Shown here: positions 26,705-35,342 of the stretch, one piece after another | Position numbering within the stretch: the first letter of the stretch is position 1 | Layout: each line of letters begins with the position of its first letter | DNA from: Oculatella sp. LEGE 06141 | Lineage (GTDB): Bacteria > Cyanobacteriota > Cyanobacteriia > Elainellales > Elainellaceae | Direction of reading: 5' to 3' | Assembly (NCBI RefSeq): GCF_015207605.1 | Contig: NZ_JADEWO010000004.1 | Span: 186,001-250,000 of the forward strand | Length of the DNA stretch: 64,000 nt | Position numbers and translations under genes: made by a program | Notes under the pieces: model-generated | What the model saw: only the letters and a program-made list of their open reading frames with translations | The model's database searches: none | Told to the model about the DNA's origin: nothing

Positions 26705-27830
26705 CTAAACGCTGGTTGCTTCAACCATCTGATTCTCCTGGCGCAAATTGTCCTGGATAAACTGATCAAGTTCACCGTTCATTACATCTTCGATCGCCGT
26801 CGTTTCAGTGCCCGTCCGCAGGTCTTTCACCATTTGATAGGGGTGGAAAACATAGTTGCGGATTTGGTTCCCCCAGGCCGCTTCCACCATGTCGCCCCGA
26901 ATGTCTGCAATCTCTTGCGCCCGTTGCTCTTGGGCGATCACCAGCAACCTTGCCTTCAACAGCGCTAGTGCCTTCTCTTTGTTTTGCAACTGCGATCGCT
27001 CCTGCGTGCAGCGCACAGCTAGCCCTGTTGGTAAGTGGACGACCCGAACTGCCGTTTCTACCTTGTTCACGTTCTGCCCACCTTTACCGCCAGCGCGCGA
27101 GGTAGTGATCTCTAAATCTTTTTCTGGGATGTCCAGCTCTACCGACGAATCTAAAACGGGCATGATCTCAACCCCGGCAAAACTGGTCTGTCGCTTGCCA
27201 TTGGCATTGAAGGGTGAAATCCTGACCAGGCGGTGCGTCCCTTTTTCATGCTTGAGGTAGCCATAGGCATAGCGCCCATCAATCTCAAGCGTGGCAGACT
27301 TAACTCCAGCCTCATCTCCCTCTGAAAGGTCGGTCATGTGAACTTTATAACCGTGGGTTTCACCCCAGCGAGTGTACATCCGCAGCAGCATCTCTGCCCA
27401 ATCTTGAGCGTCGGTTCCGCCTGCTCCTGCATTGATGGTTAGAACTGCGCCGTTCTGGTCGTAAGGGCCAGAAAGTAACTGTTGCAGTTCCCACTGCGCC
27501 AACTCTCGATTCAGTTGATGAATCGTTGTTTCTGCCTCCTGAAGCAGGGTTTGATCGTGTTCTAGCTCCAGCAGTTCTAGAATGGCCTGCGTGTCTTCCA
27601 GGTTTGCTCGCCAGTCGTCTAGCTGCTGCACATGGGACTTCAGATCGTTGAGTTCCTGCAAAATCCGTTGTGCTTGGGTTTGGTCATCCCAGAAATCAGG
27701 CTGGGTCGCCAGTTGTTCTAAGTCCTGGATTTTTGCGGTCAGTGCTGGAATGTCAAAGATAGTCCTGAGTTTTACCCAGGCGATCGGATAACAATTCAAC
27801 ATCTCGTTTGAGATCAGACGTATCTATCAC
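26705..27830 (-). CDS. prfB: Peptide chain release factor 2, with programmed +1 frameshift
   Basis: Recognises UGA and UAA stop codons and releases the peptide in the ribosome. The main frame (from 27754 down) contains [17 protein letters not shown] with the SPF anticodon-like tripeptide and [11 protein letters not shown] with the catalytic GGQ. The true start is not the in-frame ATG at 27802. A GTG at 27830 opens a 25-codon frame ([19 protein letters not shown]...) ending CTT TGA C at 27758-27752; a +1 shift at CTT joins it to [14 protein letters not shown], giving a normal RF2 N-terminus. The final product is about 374 residues. This autoregulatory frameshift is known in most bacterial prfB genes. 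Confidence 0.95.
27752..27768 (-). promoter_or_regulatory. prfB: Programmed +1 frameshift site of prfB
   Basis: The minus strand reads AGGACTATCTTTGAC. The slippery CTT codon is followed by in-frame TGA and then C, the classical poor-termination context, with an AGGA Shine-Dalgarno-like stimulator three bases before CTT. When RF2 is scarce the ribosome shifts +1 from CUU to UUU and reads GAC. Codon counts match: 24 codons from the GTG at 27830 to the CTT. Confidence 0.93.
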
Positions 27831-28516
27831 TGCTACAACCCTCTAAAAATTGAGCCAATCTTAATTATGGAACGTTGAGTATGACTTGTAATCACAGAAC
27901 ACGGACTATAGAGCTTTGTAGCTAGGCCGTGTCTATCTCCATACGCTCTATACAATTTTAAATCGCTACGGGTTTAAATTGCAGACTGCGATTTCGAGCG
28001 ATCGACCCCTTTTGCCGCTCTTGCTAGCTTGAGAAGCACTGGCCTTGGAGATTGATATGACCTTGCTTCAATGTGGGCATACTGGAATGTGGGCATGTTT
28101 AGCCAACTTAGATGAAGAGGATGGAAAGGCACTGAACGCAGCTCGAACGCCTTCTGGTCTAGCCTGCCGCAGGCGCTAAGTCCCGATCTGGGGAAACTTC
28201 CGATCTGGTTCTGGTTCAAAGTCTCCGTTCGGTGAGCGTTCGCGTCGAAGCCCAGAGTCAGGGAACTTAGGGAGCAAACGCAGACCATTTGCTACTTTTC
28301 AAACAACCTCTAAGAAGGTTCAGCAAAAAGCAGGTATAAGTGTAAACAGACTCAAACTGTAAATCCCGGCTACTGTAAACCCTGGCTGGAGTCTGATCTG
28401 CCTCTTTAGTTATCTCTGTTGCGCTTAAATGCTCTGTCTGATTGAGTTTCTGGATTTGAACATCAATCAACTGTTCCAACCTTCGGCATCTTGCAGCTTT
28501 TACCAACGAGTGGTCT
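27831..28516. other. Intergenic region between prfB and pilT with a dispersed repeat
   Basis: About 690 bases between divergent genes. It holds the repeat at 28116-28311 and a short direct repeat of GAATGTGGGCAT near 28085. No protein frame here has family similarity. The pilT promoter should lie in the last 200 bases but no clear boxes were found. Confidence 0.45.
28116..28311. repeat. MITE-like repeat, copy 2 (diverged)
   Basis: Left end AGAGGATGGAAAG and, on the opposite strand, right end AGAGGTTGTTTGAAAAG resemble the ends of the element at 8247. The internal palindromic core at 28220-28252 (GTCTCCGTTCGG..GAGCGTTCGCGTCGAAGCC in two parts) matches 8334-8367 with few differences. CTCGAACGCC near the left end mirrors the right arm of copy 1. 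No coding capacity. Boundaries are approximate. Confidence 0.6.
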
Positions 28517-29881
28517 ATGACAGAATCACAACGTCCGGTTACTCCCCCGCCTGCCCATCGAGCGCCGCCTCCGCCTCCACCCCCAAGACCGTCAGGCAAC
28601 CCGACGGTGACTGGAGTGACCCAGCAGATGCCGTCTCAAACGCTATCGTCTCCGTCGGCTACTGCTGCCGTGAATTCGTCTGGCATTAAAAGTTCAGGAG
28701 AATCCACTGTGCCGACCGCCAAACCAGCTACTCCCCCTCCGGCCGCACCACCGCCTATGGGTGGGCACCGTCCAACGGCACCACCGCCACAGTCACTGAA
28801 CCGGAGTGCGCCAACCGCAGGCTCACCCACGATGGCACAGTTGATTCGAGAAGCTTACGATAAAGGTTTCTCTGATGTGCATGTGGGTGTAGGAGAGGTT
28901 CCTCGTTTCCGTAATCGGGGTGAAATCGACACCACTGAATATCCCGTTACTGATGAACCCACCTTCTTTAGCTGGCTGCGAGAGCTGCTCACCGACGAGG
29001 AAATTAAGCGCTTCAAAGACCATCTCGATTTTGACGGTGCCGCTCAGTACGACTTTGCCAGGGTGCGGATCAATATCTTCGACTCGTTGCGCGGGCCATC
29101 GATGGTGCTCCGCTTGATTCCGTTGAAGATTCTGACGATGGAACAGCTCAACTTGCCGTCGGTGTTCAGGGATGTTTGCCACTATCACAAGGGGCTAATT
29201 CTGGTAACAGGGCCAACTGGTTCTGGTAAATCGACGACGATGGCCGCCATGATTGACTACATGAATCATGAGATGCCCAAAAATATTGTCACCATCGAAG
29301 ATCCGGTGGAATTTGTGCATCAGAGCCGTAAGTGCTTGATCAAACAGCGTGAAGTGGGAATGCACACGCTCAAGTTTGATAACGCGCTCAAGGCCGCTCT
29401 GCGGGAAGACCCAGACGTGATTTTGATCGGTGAAATGCGCGACCAGGAAACCGTGAATACGGCACTTAAAGCCGCTCAAACCGGACACTTGGTGATGGGA
29501 ACGCTGCACACCAACAGTGCCGTCAAAACCATCGAACGGATTTTGAACCTGTATCCGCCGGAGCAGCAAGCACCGATGCGGGTCGCGATCGCTGAATCAT
29601 TGGTAGCTGTGATTGCTCAGGGATTGTGCCGTACTACGGATGGCAAGCGAGCCGCATTCCACGACATTATGATTAATACCGATGCCATTCGAGATTACAT
29701 TCGCAAAGGAGAGATCGACGAAATTGAAGCGATCATCCCCAGATGTACCTTCGACGGTATGTGTTCGATGAACCAGTCCCTATACAAACTGTACGAAGCT
29801 GGACGGATTACAGAAGAAACGGCTCTGGAAATGTCGCCCAAACCAAACGAAATGGCTCAGATTTTGCGCGGCAGAGTTTAG
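28517..29881 (+). CDS. pilT: PilT-family type IV pilus retraction ATPase
   Basis: 454-residue hexameric cytoplasmic ATPase that powers pilus retraction for twitching motility, phototaxis or DNA uptake. The N-terminal ~110 residues are Pro/Ala/Ser-rich and unlike E. coli or Pseudomonas PilT. The core has the Walker A GPTGSGKST near residue 231, the Asp box TIEDPVEFVH, Walker B PDVILIGEMRD, the His box TGHLVMGTLHTNSA and the PilT-type signature AIAESLVAVIAQGL. The AIRE-like motif places it with PilT rather than PilB. Cyanobacteria usually have two or more PilT paralogues; the Pro-rich N-terminus recalls the second one (PilT2), but this is not decided. Confidence 0.92.
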   Translation: MTESQRPVTPPPAHRAPPPPPPPRPSGNPTVTGVTQQMPSQTLSSPSATAAVNSSGIKSSGESTVPTAKPATPPPAAPPPMGGHRPTAPPPQSLNRSAPTAGSPTMAQLIREAYDKGFSDVHVGVGEVPRFRNRGEIDTTEYPVTDEPTFFSWLRELLTDEEIKRFKDHLDFDGAAQYDFARVRINIFDSLRGPSMVLRLIPLKILTMEQLNLPSVFRDVCHYHKGLILVTGPTGSGKSTTMAAMIDYMNHEMPKNIVTIEDPVEFVHQSRKCLIKQREVGMHTLKFDNALKAALREDPDVILIGEMRDQETVNTALKAAQTGHLVMGTLHTNSAVKTIERILNLYPPEQQAPMRVAIAESLVAVIAQGLCRTTDGKRAAFHDIMINTDAIRDYIRKGEIDEIEAIIPRCTFDGMCSMNQSLYKLYEAGRITEETALEMSPKPNEMAQILRGRV

Positions 29882-30015
29882 GTTCGCCATTCTTTGAGGC
29901 TAAAGGCGGCCAAAGGCGGCTAAGTCTGGCTTGTTAGGAATGGAGGGGGAGTATAGACCAGTAACAGGCTACACCTGAGCCAATTCCTTTGGGTTGATGG
30001 CTCTGCACAACTGCT

Positions 30016-30825
30016 ATGAACGATCGCTCCAACCGCAACTCTCCCTCCGACCCGAAGGTTTACCCAGATCCCCTATTCAAAGGAATCGCGTTATTTACCC
30101 CTGGAGGCGACCTCGTTTACTGCATCGATCCCCAAAAGCGGGTTCGCTGGCATCTGCAACTTTGTGCTGTGTTACAGGATCTATTGGTGTTGCCAGAGCT
30201 ACCCCACTTTTTAGTGCCTTGCTATACGGCCACGATTGATCGGTGGATCGATCCCAAAACGCAGGCGGTACAGACATCGGCTGAGGCATGTCCCTTTGTG
30301 TTGCGGCATCAAGCTCTCTTGAATGCTGTGTTTGAAATGGGTGACTTTACCTGGCAAGTGGCACCCCATTCAGAAGACTTATGTGATTTGATGCTGATGA
30401 CGACCTATCAGCATCAGTTTCCCCAGCTCTGGCAAAACCACGATCTGGTGGTTCGGTTTGAAACGGTTGAACCTCAAACGCAGGTGGAAGGAGACGATCG
30501 CCCAAATCTGGCCTGGTCTCCACGTCAACAGGCGCAAACGGCGCAAGGGTATGTACTGCGTTTGTTTGTCTCAGGTCACAGTGCTGCCACTGAGCGCATT
30601 TTGCAAAATCTGCATCAGTTGTTAGAAAAGTCGCTTCAGCAGCCCTACACGCTGAAAGTGGTAGATATCTACAAACATCCCGATTTGGCAGAAGCAGATC
30701 AGGTTGCTGCTACACCAACGCTGGTGAAGGCGTGGCCTCTACCCGTCAGACGGATGGTGGGGGATTTGAATGATGCAAACAAAATCCTGAGAGTGTTGGC
30801 AACAGTAGAACAGGTGGAGCCATAA
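30016..30825 (+). CDS. KaiB-domain protein with a unique N-terminal domain
   Basis: 269 residues. The C-terminal part (about 178-262) is KaiB-like: GYVLRLFVSGHSAATERILQ, then YTLKVVDIYKHPDLAEADQV, AATPTLVKAWPLPVRRMVG. This matches the thioredoxin-like fold of circadian KaiB and the SasA sensor domain. Residues 1-175 (LFKGIALFTPGGDLVYCIDP, a DFTWQVAPHS block) form a separate domain I do not recognise. Ordinary KaiB is about 100 residues, so this is not the clock KaiB; no kaiA or kaiC is nearby. It could sense clock state through KaiC or act independently. Converges with the NHLRC2-like gene. Confidence 0.82.
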   Translation: MNDRSNRNSPSDPKVYPDPLFKGIALFTPGGDLVYCIDPQKRVRWHLQLCAVLQDLLVLPELPHFLVPCYTATIDRWIDPKTQAVQTSAEACPFVLRHQALLNAVFEMGDFTWQVAPHSEDLCDLMLMTTYQHQFPQLWQNHDLVVRFETVEPQTQVEGDDRPNLAWSPRQQAQTAQGYVLRLFVSGHSAATERILQNLHQLLEKSLQQPYTLKVVDIYKHPDLAEADQVAATPTLVKAWPLPVRRMVGDLNDANKILRVLATVEQVEP

Positions 30826-30902
30826 GCCAGGACATTGCTGCACCGAGCTGACCATTGCCTGAATAGTGTAGATTCCTGAAGCGAAAGCGCGCTAACAGTC
30901 GT

Positions 30903-32432
30903 TCACAGGCAGATATGAGGCGCACACAGCCCTGGGAAGTTAAGCGTCGTAACGGTTTGTGTCTCAATCTCTATGCGTCGAATGGCGTGGTTGTTCGTAT
31001 CGGCTACGTATAAATAGGAGCCTGCCCGACTCAAGCCCGACGGTTCTGAGAATTGTGCCTGAATGCCTTTGCCATCTTGAAGGGCTGGGGTACCGTTCCC
31101 CAGAATGGTTGTACATGTGCCTGTAGGAACATCCACCTGCTTGATTTTGTGGTTATAGGTATCTGCAATCCAGAGCTGATGCTGCCCCGCATACGCTACA
31201 CCCAGACAGTGCTGAAGCCGAACATCGCTTCCTTGACCATCCACGTCTCCAAAGCCATAGAGATCGCCGCTGCCACAAATCGTTTCGACTTGGGGAGACC
31301 GTCCCAGGCGAACCGCCCTGATTGTACTACTTTCGCTATCGGCGACGAAGAGAGTAGTGCCATCGGTAGACAGGCCGCTGGGTTGGGCGAAGGCGGCCTG
31401 GTCGATCGCGCCATCTACACAAAACTCTGCCCCGGTTCCAGCATAGGTGCGGATCGTGCCCTCTATCAGGTTCAGTTGCCAAATCTGATGAGAACCCGCC
31501 ATTGCAATCAATAGATAATGCTCTACCCGGTCTAAGTCCCAGGGTGAATTTAAGGGCGTTTCTAACCCTATGCCTTGATGGGGTTGAAGCTGTCGGCTCT
31601 GTTGCCCGGTTCCGGCGATCGTCTCAACTTGACGCTGGCGTAAATCCACTCGACGCAGGGCGTGGTTTTCGGTATCTGCTACATATAACCAGTGCTGCTG
31701 GCGATCGAACACCATTCCTTGCGGAGATGCAAACTGTGCAGACGTAAAGGTGCCATCGGTCAATCCGGGATGACCGTTGCCAATAATGTGTTTGATTTCA
31801 CTGCCATTGAGAGACGTAACGATGATGCGGTGGTGTCCTGTGTCGGCAATGAATAGGCTATCACTGCTTTGATCGGCCAGTACCTTGCCCGGAAAAGCTA
31901 AGGGTGTGAGGATCGGCGATTTCTGTTGTTCTAGGAACCAATCGAGTTCTTCAAAACGAAGTGTTCCCTGCTGTTGATGAGCCTCAATTAAAGCGGCAAT
32001 GAGGCGATCTAGCGCGTGGCGATCGCCCTCTCCTACCACCGACTGCACCACATATCCCTGTGGATCAATTACAACCAGGGTGGGGTAAGCTTTCACCGCA
32101 TAGTGCTGCCAGACTTCAAGACCGTTATCCACCAGCACCGGATGCTTGATGTCGTAGCGCAAAATGGCCTGTCGAATGGCTGCAACATCTCGCTCATTGT
32201 CGAACTTGGCAGAGTGAACGCCAATTACAGTGAGGCTGTCTTTGTACTTCTGTTCTAGCTGCTTAAGGACAGGCAGAATATGCAAGCAATTAATGCAGCA
32301 GAACGTCCAGAAATCCAGAATGACCACTCGTCCTCGCAGGGATTTGAGGGACAAAGGATGTTCTGCTAACGATGTTGTGCCGTTTAACCAGAGTGAGTCT
32401 GGCGGCAGTTCGGGCGCACGTACACGAGCCAT
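30903..32432 (-). CDS. Thioredoxin-like / NHL-repeat protein (NHLRC2-like)
   Basis: 509 residues. Residues 1-150 are a thioredoxin/AhpC-like domain (RGRVVILDFWTFCCINCLHILPVL) with a CCINC redox motif. The rest is an NHL beta-propeller: repeated units such as LFIADTGHHRIIV, LYVADTENHALRRVD, LFVADSESSTIRAV, LWIADTYNHKIKQVD and LYVADTNNHAIRRIE. This arrangement equals animal NHLRC2 and its bacterial homologues, whose function is poorly known. No signal peptide, so it should be cytosolic. The ATG at 32432 begins the conserved domain almost at once. Confidence 0.88.
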   Translation of the reverse strand: MARVRAPELPPDSLWLNGTTSLAEHPLSLKSLRGRVVILDFWTFCCINCLHILPVLKQLEQKYKDSLTVIGVHSAKFDNERDVAAIRQAILRYDIKHPVLVDNGLEVWQHYAVKAYPTLVVIDPQGYVVQSVVGEGDRHALDRLIAALIEAHQQQGTLRFEELDWFLEQQKSPILTPLAFPGKVLADQSSDSLFIADTGHHRIIVTSLNGSEIKHIIGNGHPGLTDGTFTSAQFASPQGMVFDRQQHWLYVADTENHALRRVDLRQRQVETIAGTGQQSRQLQPHQGIGLETPLNSPWDLDRVEHYLLIAMAGSHQIWQLNLIEGTIRTYAGTGAEFCVDGAIDQAAFAQPSGLSTDGTTLFVADSESSTIRAVRLGRSPQVETICGSGDLYGFGDVDGQGSDVRLQHCLGVAYAGQHQLWIADTYNHKIKQVDVPTGTCTTILGNGTPALQDGKGIQAQFSEPSGLSRAGSYLYVADTNNHAIRRIEIETQTVTTLNFPGLCAPHICL

Positions 32433-32491
32433 GGTGGTTGCTTTGCTGTGGCAGGCACCCCTTCACGCTAGCGAATACCAAACGTTGTTGG

Positions 32492-34591
32492 TTAATCAGG
32501 CGATCGAACTTCTGCGTTGGCTCCAACGGACGGGGTGATTTCGGACAGGTCTACTTTGGATGGTTCTGTGCTAGACGGATATGGCTCGATTTCCTCGCTC
32601 GCCGGAGGCTGAATGATTTCAGGCAGGGTGTCTTCAGGTGTTAATGGCCCTGGAGAAACAGGCGAGCGGAGGGGAAAGATCCCCGATGGTGCAGATTTGG
32701 ACGGCGTTGAGGGTAGCGCCTCTGGTGAGGGCGATCGCTCAGGGATCTGGTCAACATCCGGCGGTGTTGGTTCCGGCTCAAACCCACCAGTGAATTCGGA
32801 TGATGGCTCAGTCGCTTTTGTCTCTGGAGTCGTTTCCACGCGGGGCAAGTCTAGATCGGGAGCCTCCAACACGTCTGGCAAGGGTTGGGGTGACGGTAAG
32901 GTTTCTGTCGCTGGGCGACGGAAGCGATCGAAAAAGCCTTGTCTGGGTGCAGACGGAGTGGGTGCAACAGGGGGTGCGGGTGCTGATGGCTCCAACTCAG
33001 GCACAGGTTCAACCACTGCATCCTCGCTAGCACGGTCTTCACGGTCGGGTTCATCTAGCGGCTCGGATGGTGGAGATTCAGGGGTGGGCGGTTCGATCGC
33101 AGCAGGTGGAACCGGGGGGGATGTGGGTTCAACCGCAGGTGGCACCGAACGGCGACGGAAACGGTCGAAGAATCCCTGTCTGGGTGCAGACGGAGTGGGC
33201 GAAACGGTGGGTGTGGGTGCTGATGGCTCCAACTCGGGGACAGGTTCAACCACTGCGTCGTCGCTAGGCCGATCTTCGATCGTTGGCACCTCTTGGGGCA
33301 CTGGCTCAGCCTCCCCAAACGGTGACGTTTCCTCAGGCGTGCCAGGAGATTCGATGATGGCGGGCGGCGTTGGCACTGGAGCAGGCTCAACGATTGGTGG
33401 TGTAGGCCGACGACGGAATCGATCGAACAACCCCGGTCGAGCCGATTTGGGTGGCGGAACCTCTTCAATCTCAGGTTCTGGAAGTGCTTCTTCGGGAGCC
33501 ACTGGCGCGAGTTCAGGCGGAGAGATTGGCTTTTGTGGCAATTCTTCGACTTCTGGAAGCGTTGGTTCGGTCGGCAGTGGTTCAGGAGACGGCACCGGAA
33601 CTGGAATCGGCTCAGGTGTTGGTGTTGGGCTTGGTTCCGGGATCGGCTCTACGTCAGGCGTGTAGGTTGGATCAACAATGCCACGCACGTCTGCGATCGC
33701 CAATTCACCACGAATCAGCTTAGAAAGCGTATCGGTTCCGTTTGGCTTGTAATCAATTAGCCGAACGGTGCTGTTAAACGGATTGGGAAACAAATTGCCA
33801 TTTTCATCGAGTAACTCAAGCTGAACCCAGTTTTTGCCCGGTTTGAAGCCCTTGAGATAGATCGGCTCCCAGCGATCGAACACAAAACTCTCGCCGTTTA
33901 CCGTCGCTCGAATACGCCAATCTAGAACGTCATCATCGGTTCTTTCCTGGGCCACCAGGTGTAGCGGTGCATTCGTGAGGTAGAAATCCAGCATAATTGG
34001 CTCTGCCCCATAGCTTCCTTTAGGACGGCTGTACGTTAACAGCGGCTTGCTGGGGTCAGGGTTATTGTCTGGCGTTTGCGTAAATAGATGGAAGGTTGTT
34101 TGGGCATATGCCCCTTCGTTCTTGAAGCTTTCGTGCCAGGGGCGGGAAGCAAATGCTCGGATGGTGTGCGTTCCAGGCGGCAGATCCTTTAAGACCAGCG
34201 GCTCATCGGCGTTGTATACCGCTCTGTAGGGTTCGTTATCGACAATGACATGTAAATGTGGCCCCAGATCCAGCTCCTCGTCTTTAAACAGAGGCAGATC
34301 TTGTACTTGAAAACGTACAGTGACCTGGTCGTCTTGCAACACCTCATTGGGCTTGGGTGCAAGAATGTTGACCTGGGGTTGATAGACTTCTAGTTCTCGC
34401 TTCAATGCCTGAATTACTTCGGCAGGGGCAGCCTCTGAGAGCCGTCCGGTTAGCGATTGTGGGGAACTCGATGTCCGAGATGACGGTGCGGAAGCCGAAC
34501 GATCGCCCCCACATCCTGTCAAATTGAGTCCGAGAACGAGCACTAACCCTACAGCCAGTAGCCCTCTAACTGCCGTTTGTTGCCACTTCAT
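32492..34591 (-). CDS. Proline-rich lipoprotein with FDRFRR repeats
   Basis: 699 residues. The N-terminus (GLLAVGLVLVLGLNLTGC) is a lipoprotein signal with lipobox LTGC. Residues about 70-310 form a folded region with Ig-like beta character (NILAPKPNEVLQDDQVTVRF, LHVIVDNEPYRAVYN, GTHTIRAFASRPWHESF), conserved in cyanobacteria by my recollection but without an assigned function. From about 320 on it is Pro/Glu/Ser-rich and contains three basic units, GLFDRFRRR, GFFDRFRRR and GFFDRFRR, spaced 80-90 residues apart. The ATG at 34591 is chosen over a GTG at 34600. The long tail could span or contact peptidoglycan. Confidence 0.8.
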   Translation of the reverse strand: MKWQQTAVRGLLAVGLVLVLGLNLTGCGGDRSASAPSSRTSSSPQSLTGRLSEAAPAEVIQALKRELEVYQPQVNILAPKPNEVLQDDQVTVRFQVQDLPLFKDEELDLGPHLHVIVDNEPYRAVYNADEPLVLKDLPPGTHTIRAFASRPWHESFKNEGAYAQTTFHLFTQTPDNNPDPSKPLLTYSRPKGSYGAEPIMLDFYLTNAPLHLVAQERTDDDVLDWRIRATVNGESFVFDRWEPIYLKGFKPGKNWVQLELLDENGNLFPNPFNSTVRLIDYKPNGTDTLSKLIRGELAIADVRGIVDPTYTPDVEPIPEPSPTPTPEPIPVPVPSPEPLPTEPTLPEVEELPQKPISPPELAPVAPEEALPEPEIEEVPPPKSARPGLFDRFRRRPTPPIVEPAPVPTPPAIIESPGTPEETSPFGEAEPVPQEVPTIEDRPSDDAVVEPVPELEPSAPTPTVSPTPSAPRQGFFDRFRRRSVPPAVEPTSPPVPPAAIEPPTPESPPSEPLDEPDREDRASEDAVVEPVPELEPSAPAPPVAPTPSAPRQGFFDRFRRPATETLPSPQPLPDVLEAPDLDLPRVETTPETKATEPSSEFTGGFEPEPTPPDVDQIPERSPSPEALPSTPSKSAPSGIFPLRSPVSPGPLTPEDTLPEIIQPPASEEIEPYPSSTEPSKVDLSEITPSVGANAEVRSPD
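32913..33443 (-). repeat. Imperfect internal repeats in the proline-rich lipoprotein
   Basis: Three segments encoding (G/Q)(L/F)FDRFRR lie at about 33406-33443, 33151-33190 and 32913-32950. The two distal copies are part of a longer duplication: about 100 nt at 32940-33045 and 33178-33285 align with roughly 15 percent differences. This indicates tandem duplication of a module of about 80 codons. Confidence 0.8.
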
Positions 34592-35342
34592 CCCGAACAC
34601 TCGACCAAGCTCCTATGCGATCGCCAATAATTTCGTATCGATCTGTCCATAGGGAACTATAGCCCGGATAGGGGCATCCAGCGTCGCAAAAGCCTCCGTT
34701 GTCCTGGGTGACTTTGTTTGGTTAAGGCAAACCTGAAGCGCAACCCACTTGACCTGGGTTGCGATCGCGGCTCACCCCTAACGCTTTCTTGTTTACAAAA
34801 CTTATGGGTTTGAAACCATTTTCTTCATAAATTAAACCTTCTTTTTCTGCTACTAAATCTGCTGCTTAAAAACGTTCAAACAAAAAACAGGAAGTGCCAA
34901 GTCCGGGCTAACTGGAATAGGGTGTCCCTCTAGATTCTTCTATGGGGTGTATAGATCATTTCAAATTGTAAACAATCTACAATATATGGAATATTTTTTG
35001 TACCTAACTGTGGTTGGAAACTAGATATATTCAATATTTGCTCATTTTGAATTATTGTTAACTCTCCTTAAAGTGCGTCCAGATGCGGCTCTATAATGCA
35101 CCAAAGACCCCCCCCAAGGTTGTCTACAACGCCCTCCGGGTTTTTAGCGCGGATGGCGATCGCGGTTAGTCCTCTTCTCAATAGCGTGGACTCTGAAACG
35201 TTACGACGCTCTCTCTGGGTCTCATAAGCCTGGTTCTGTTAATTGCTAGCTTGCTGATTAATTGAGAAGAGAAACACCGTCTAATTAAATACTTGGGGTG
35301 AGGGATACCTTCGTTCCTTGTCTAGAGAGAGGAGAGTCTCTA
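34592..35342. other. Long psaA upstream/leader region
   Basis: About 750 bases between the divergent lipoprotein gene and psaA. Seen in order: a 9-bp hairpin CGCAACCCA/TGGGTTGCG at 34739-34763; a dyad ATTGTA-N7-TACAAT at 34965-34983; an AT-rich tract to about 35060; a TATAAT at 35092-35097 without a good -35; and a C-tract just after it. The psaA ribosome-binding site AGAGAGGAGAG precedes the ATG. Long leaders with several start points are typical of cyanobacterial psaAB. Confidence 0.5.
34965..34983. promoter_or_regulatory. Dyad ATTGTA-N7-TACAAT upstream of psaA
   Basis: Perfect 6-bp inverted repeat with a 7-bp spacer in the AT-rich part of the psaA upstream region. It resembles an NtcA site (GTA-N8-TAC) but has one base too few, and it contains only one half-site resembling an RpaB HLR1 element. 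A regulator site is plausible but unassigned. Confidence 0.35.

Noticed and set aside
28267-28599. A 110-codon minus-strand frame overlapping the pilT start
   Set aside because: It is the complement of the proline-rich pilT N-terminus and has no family similarity.
32613-33665. A 350-codon open frame on the plus strand, antisense to the proline-rich lipoprotein
   Set aside because: Its Gly/Ser-rich translation is simply the mirror of Pro/Glu codons on the other strand, with no start-site signal.
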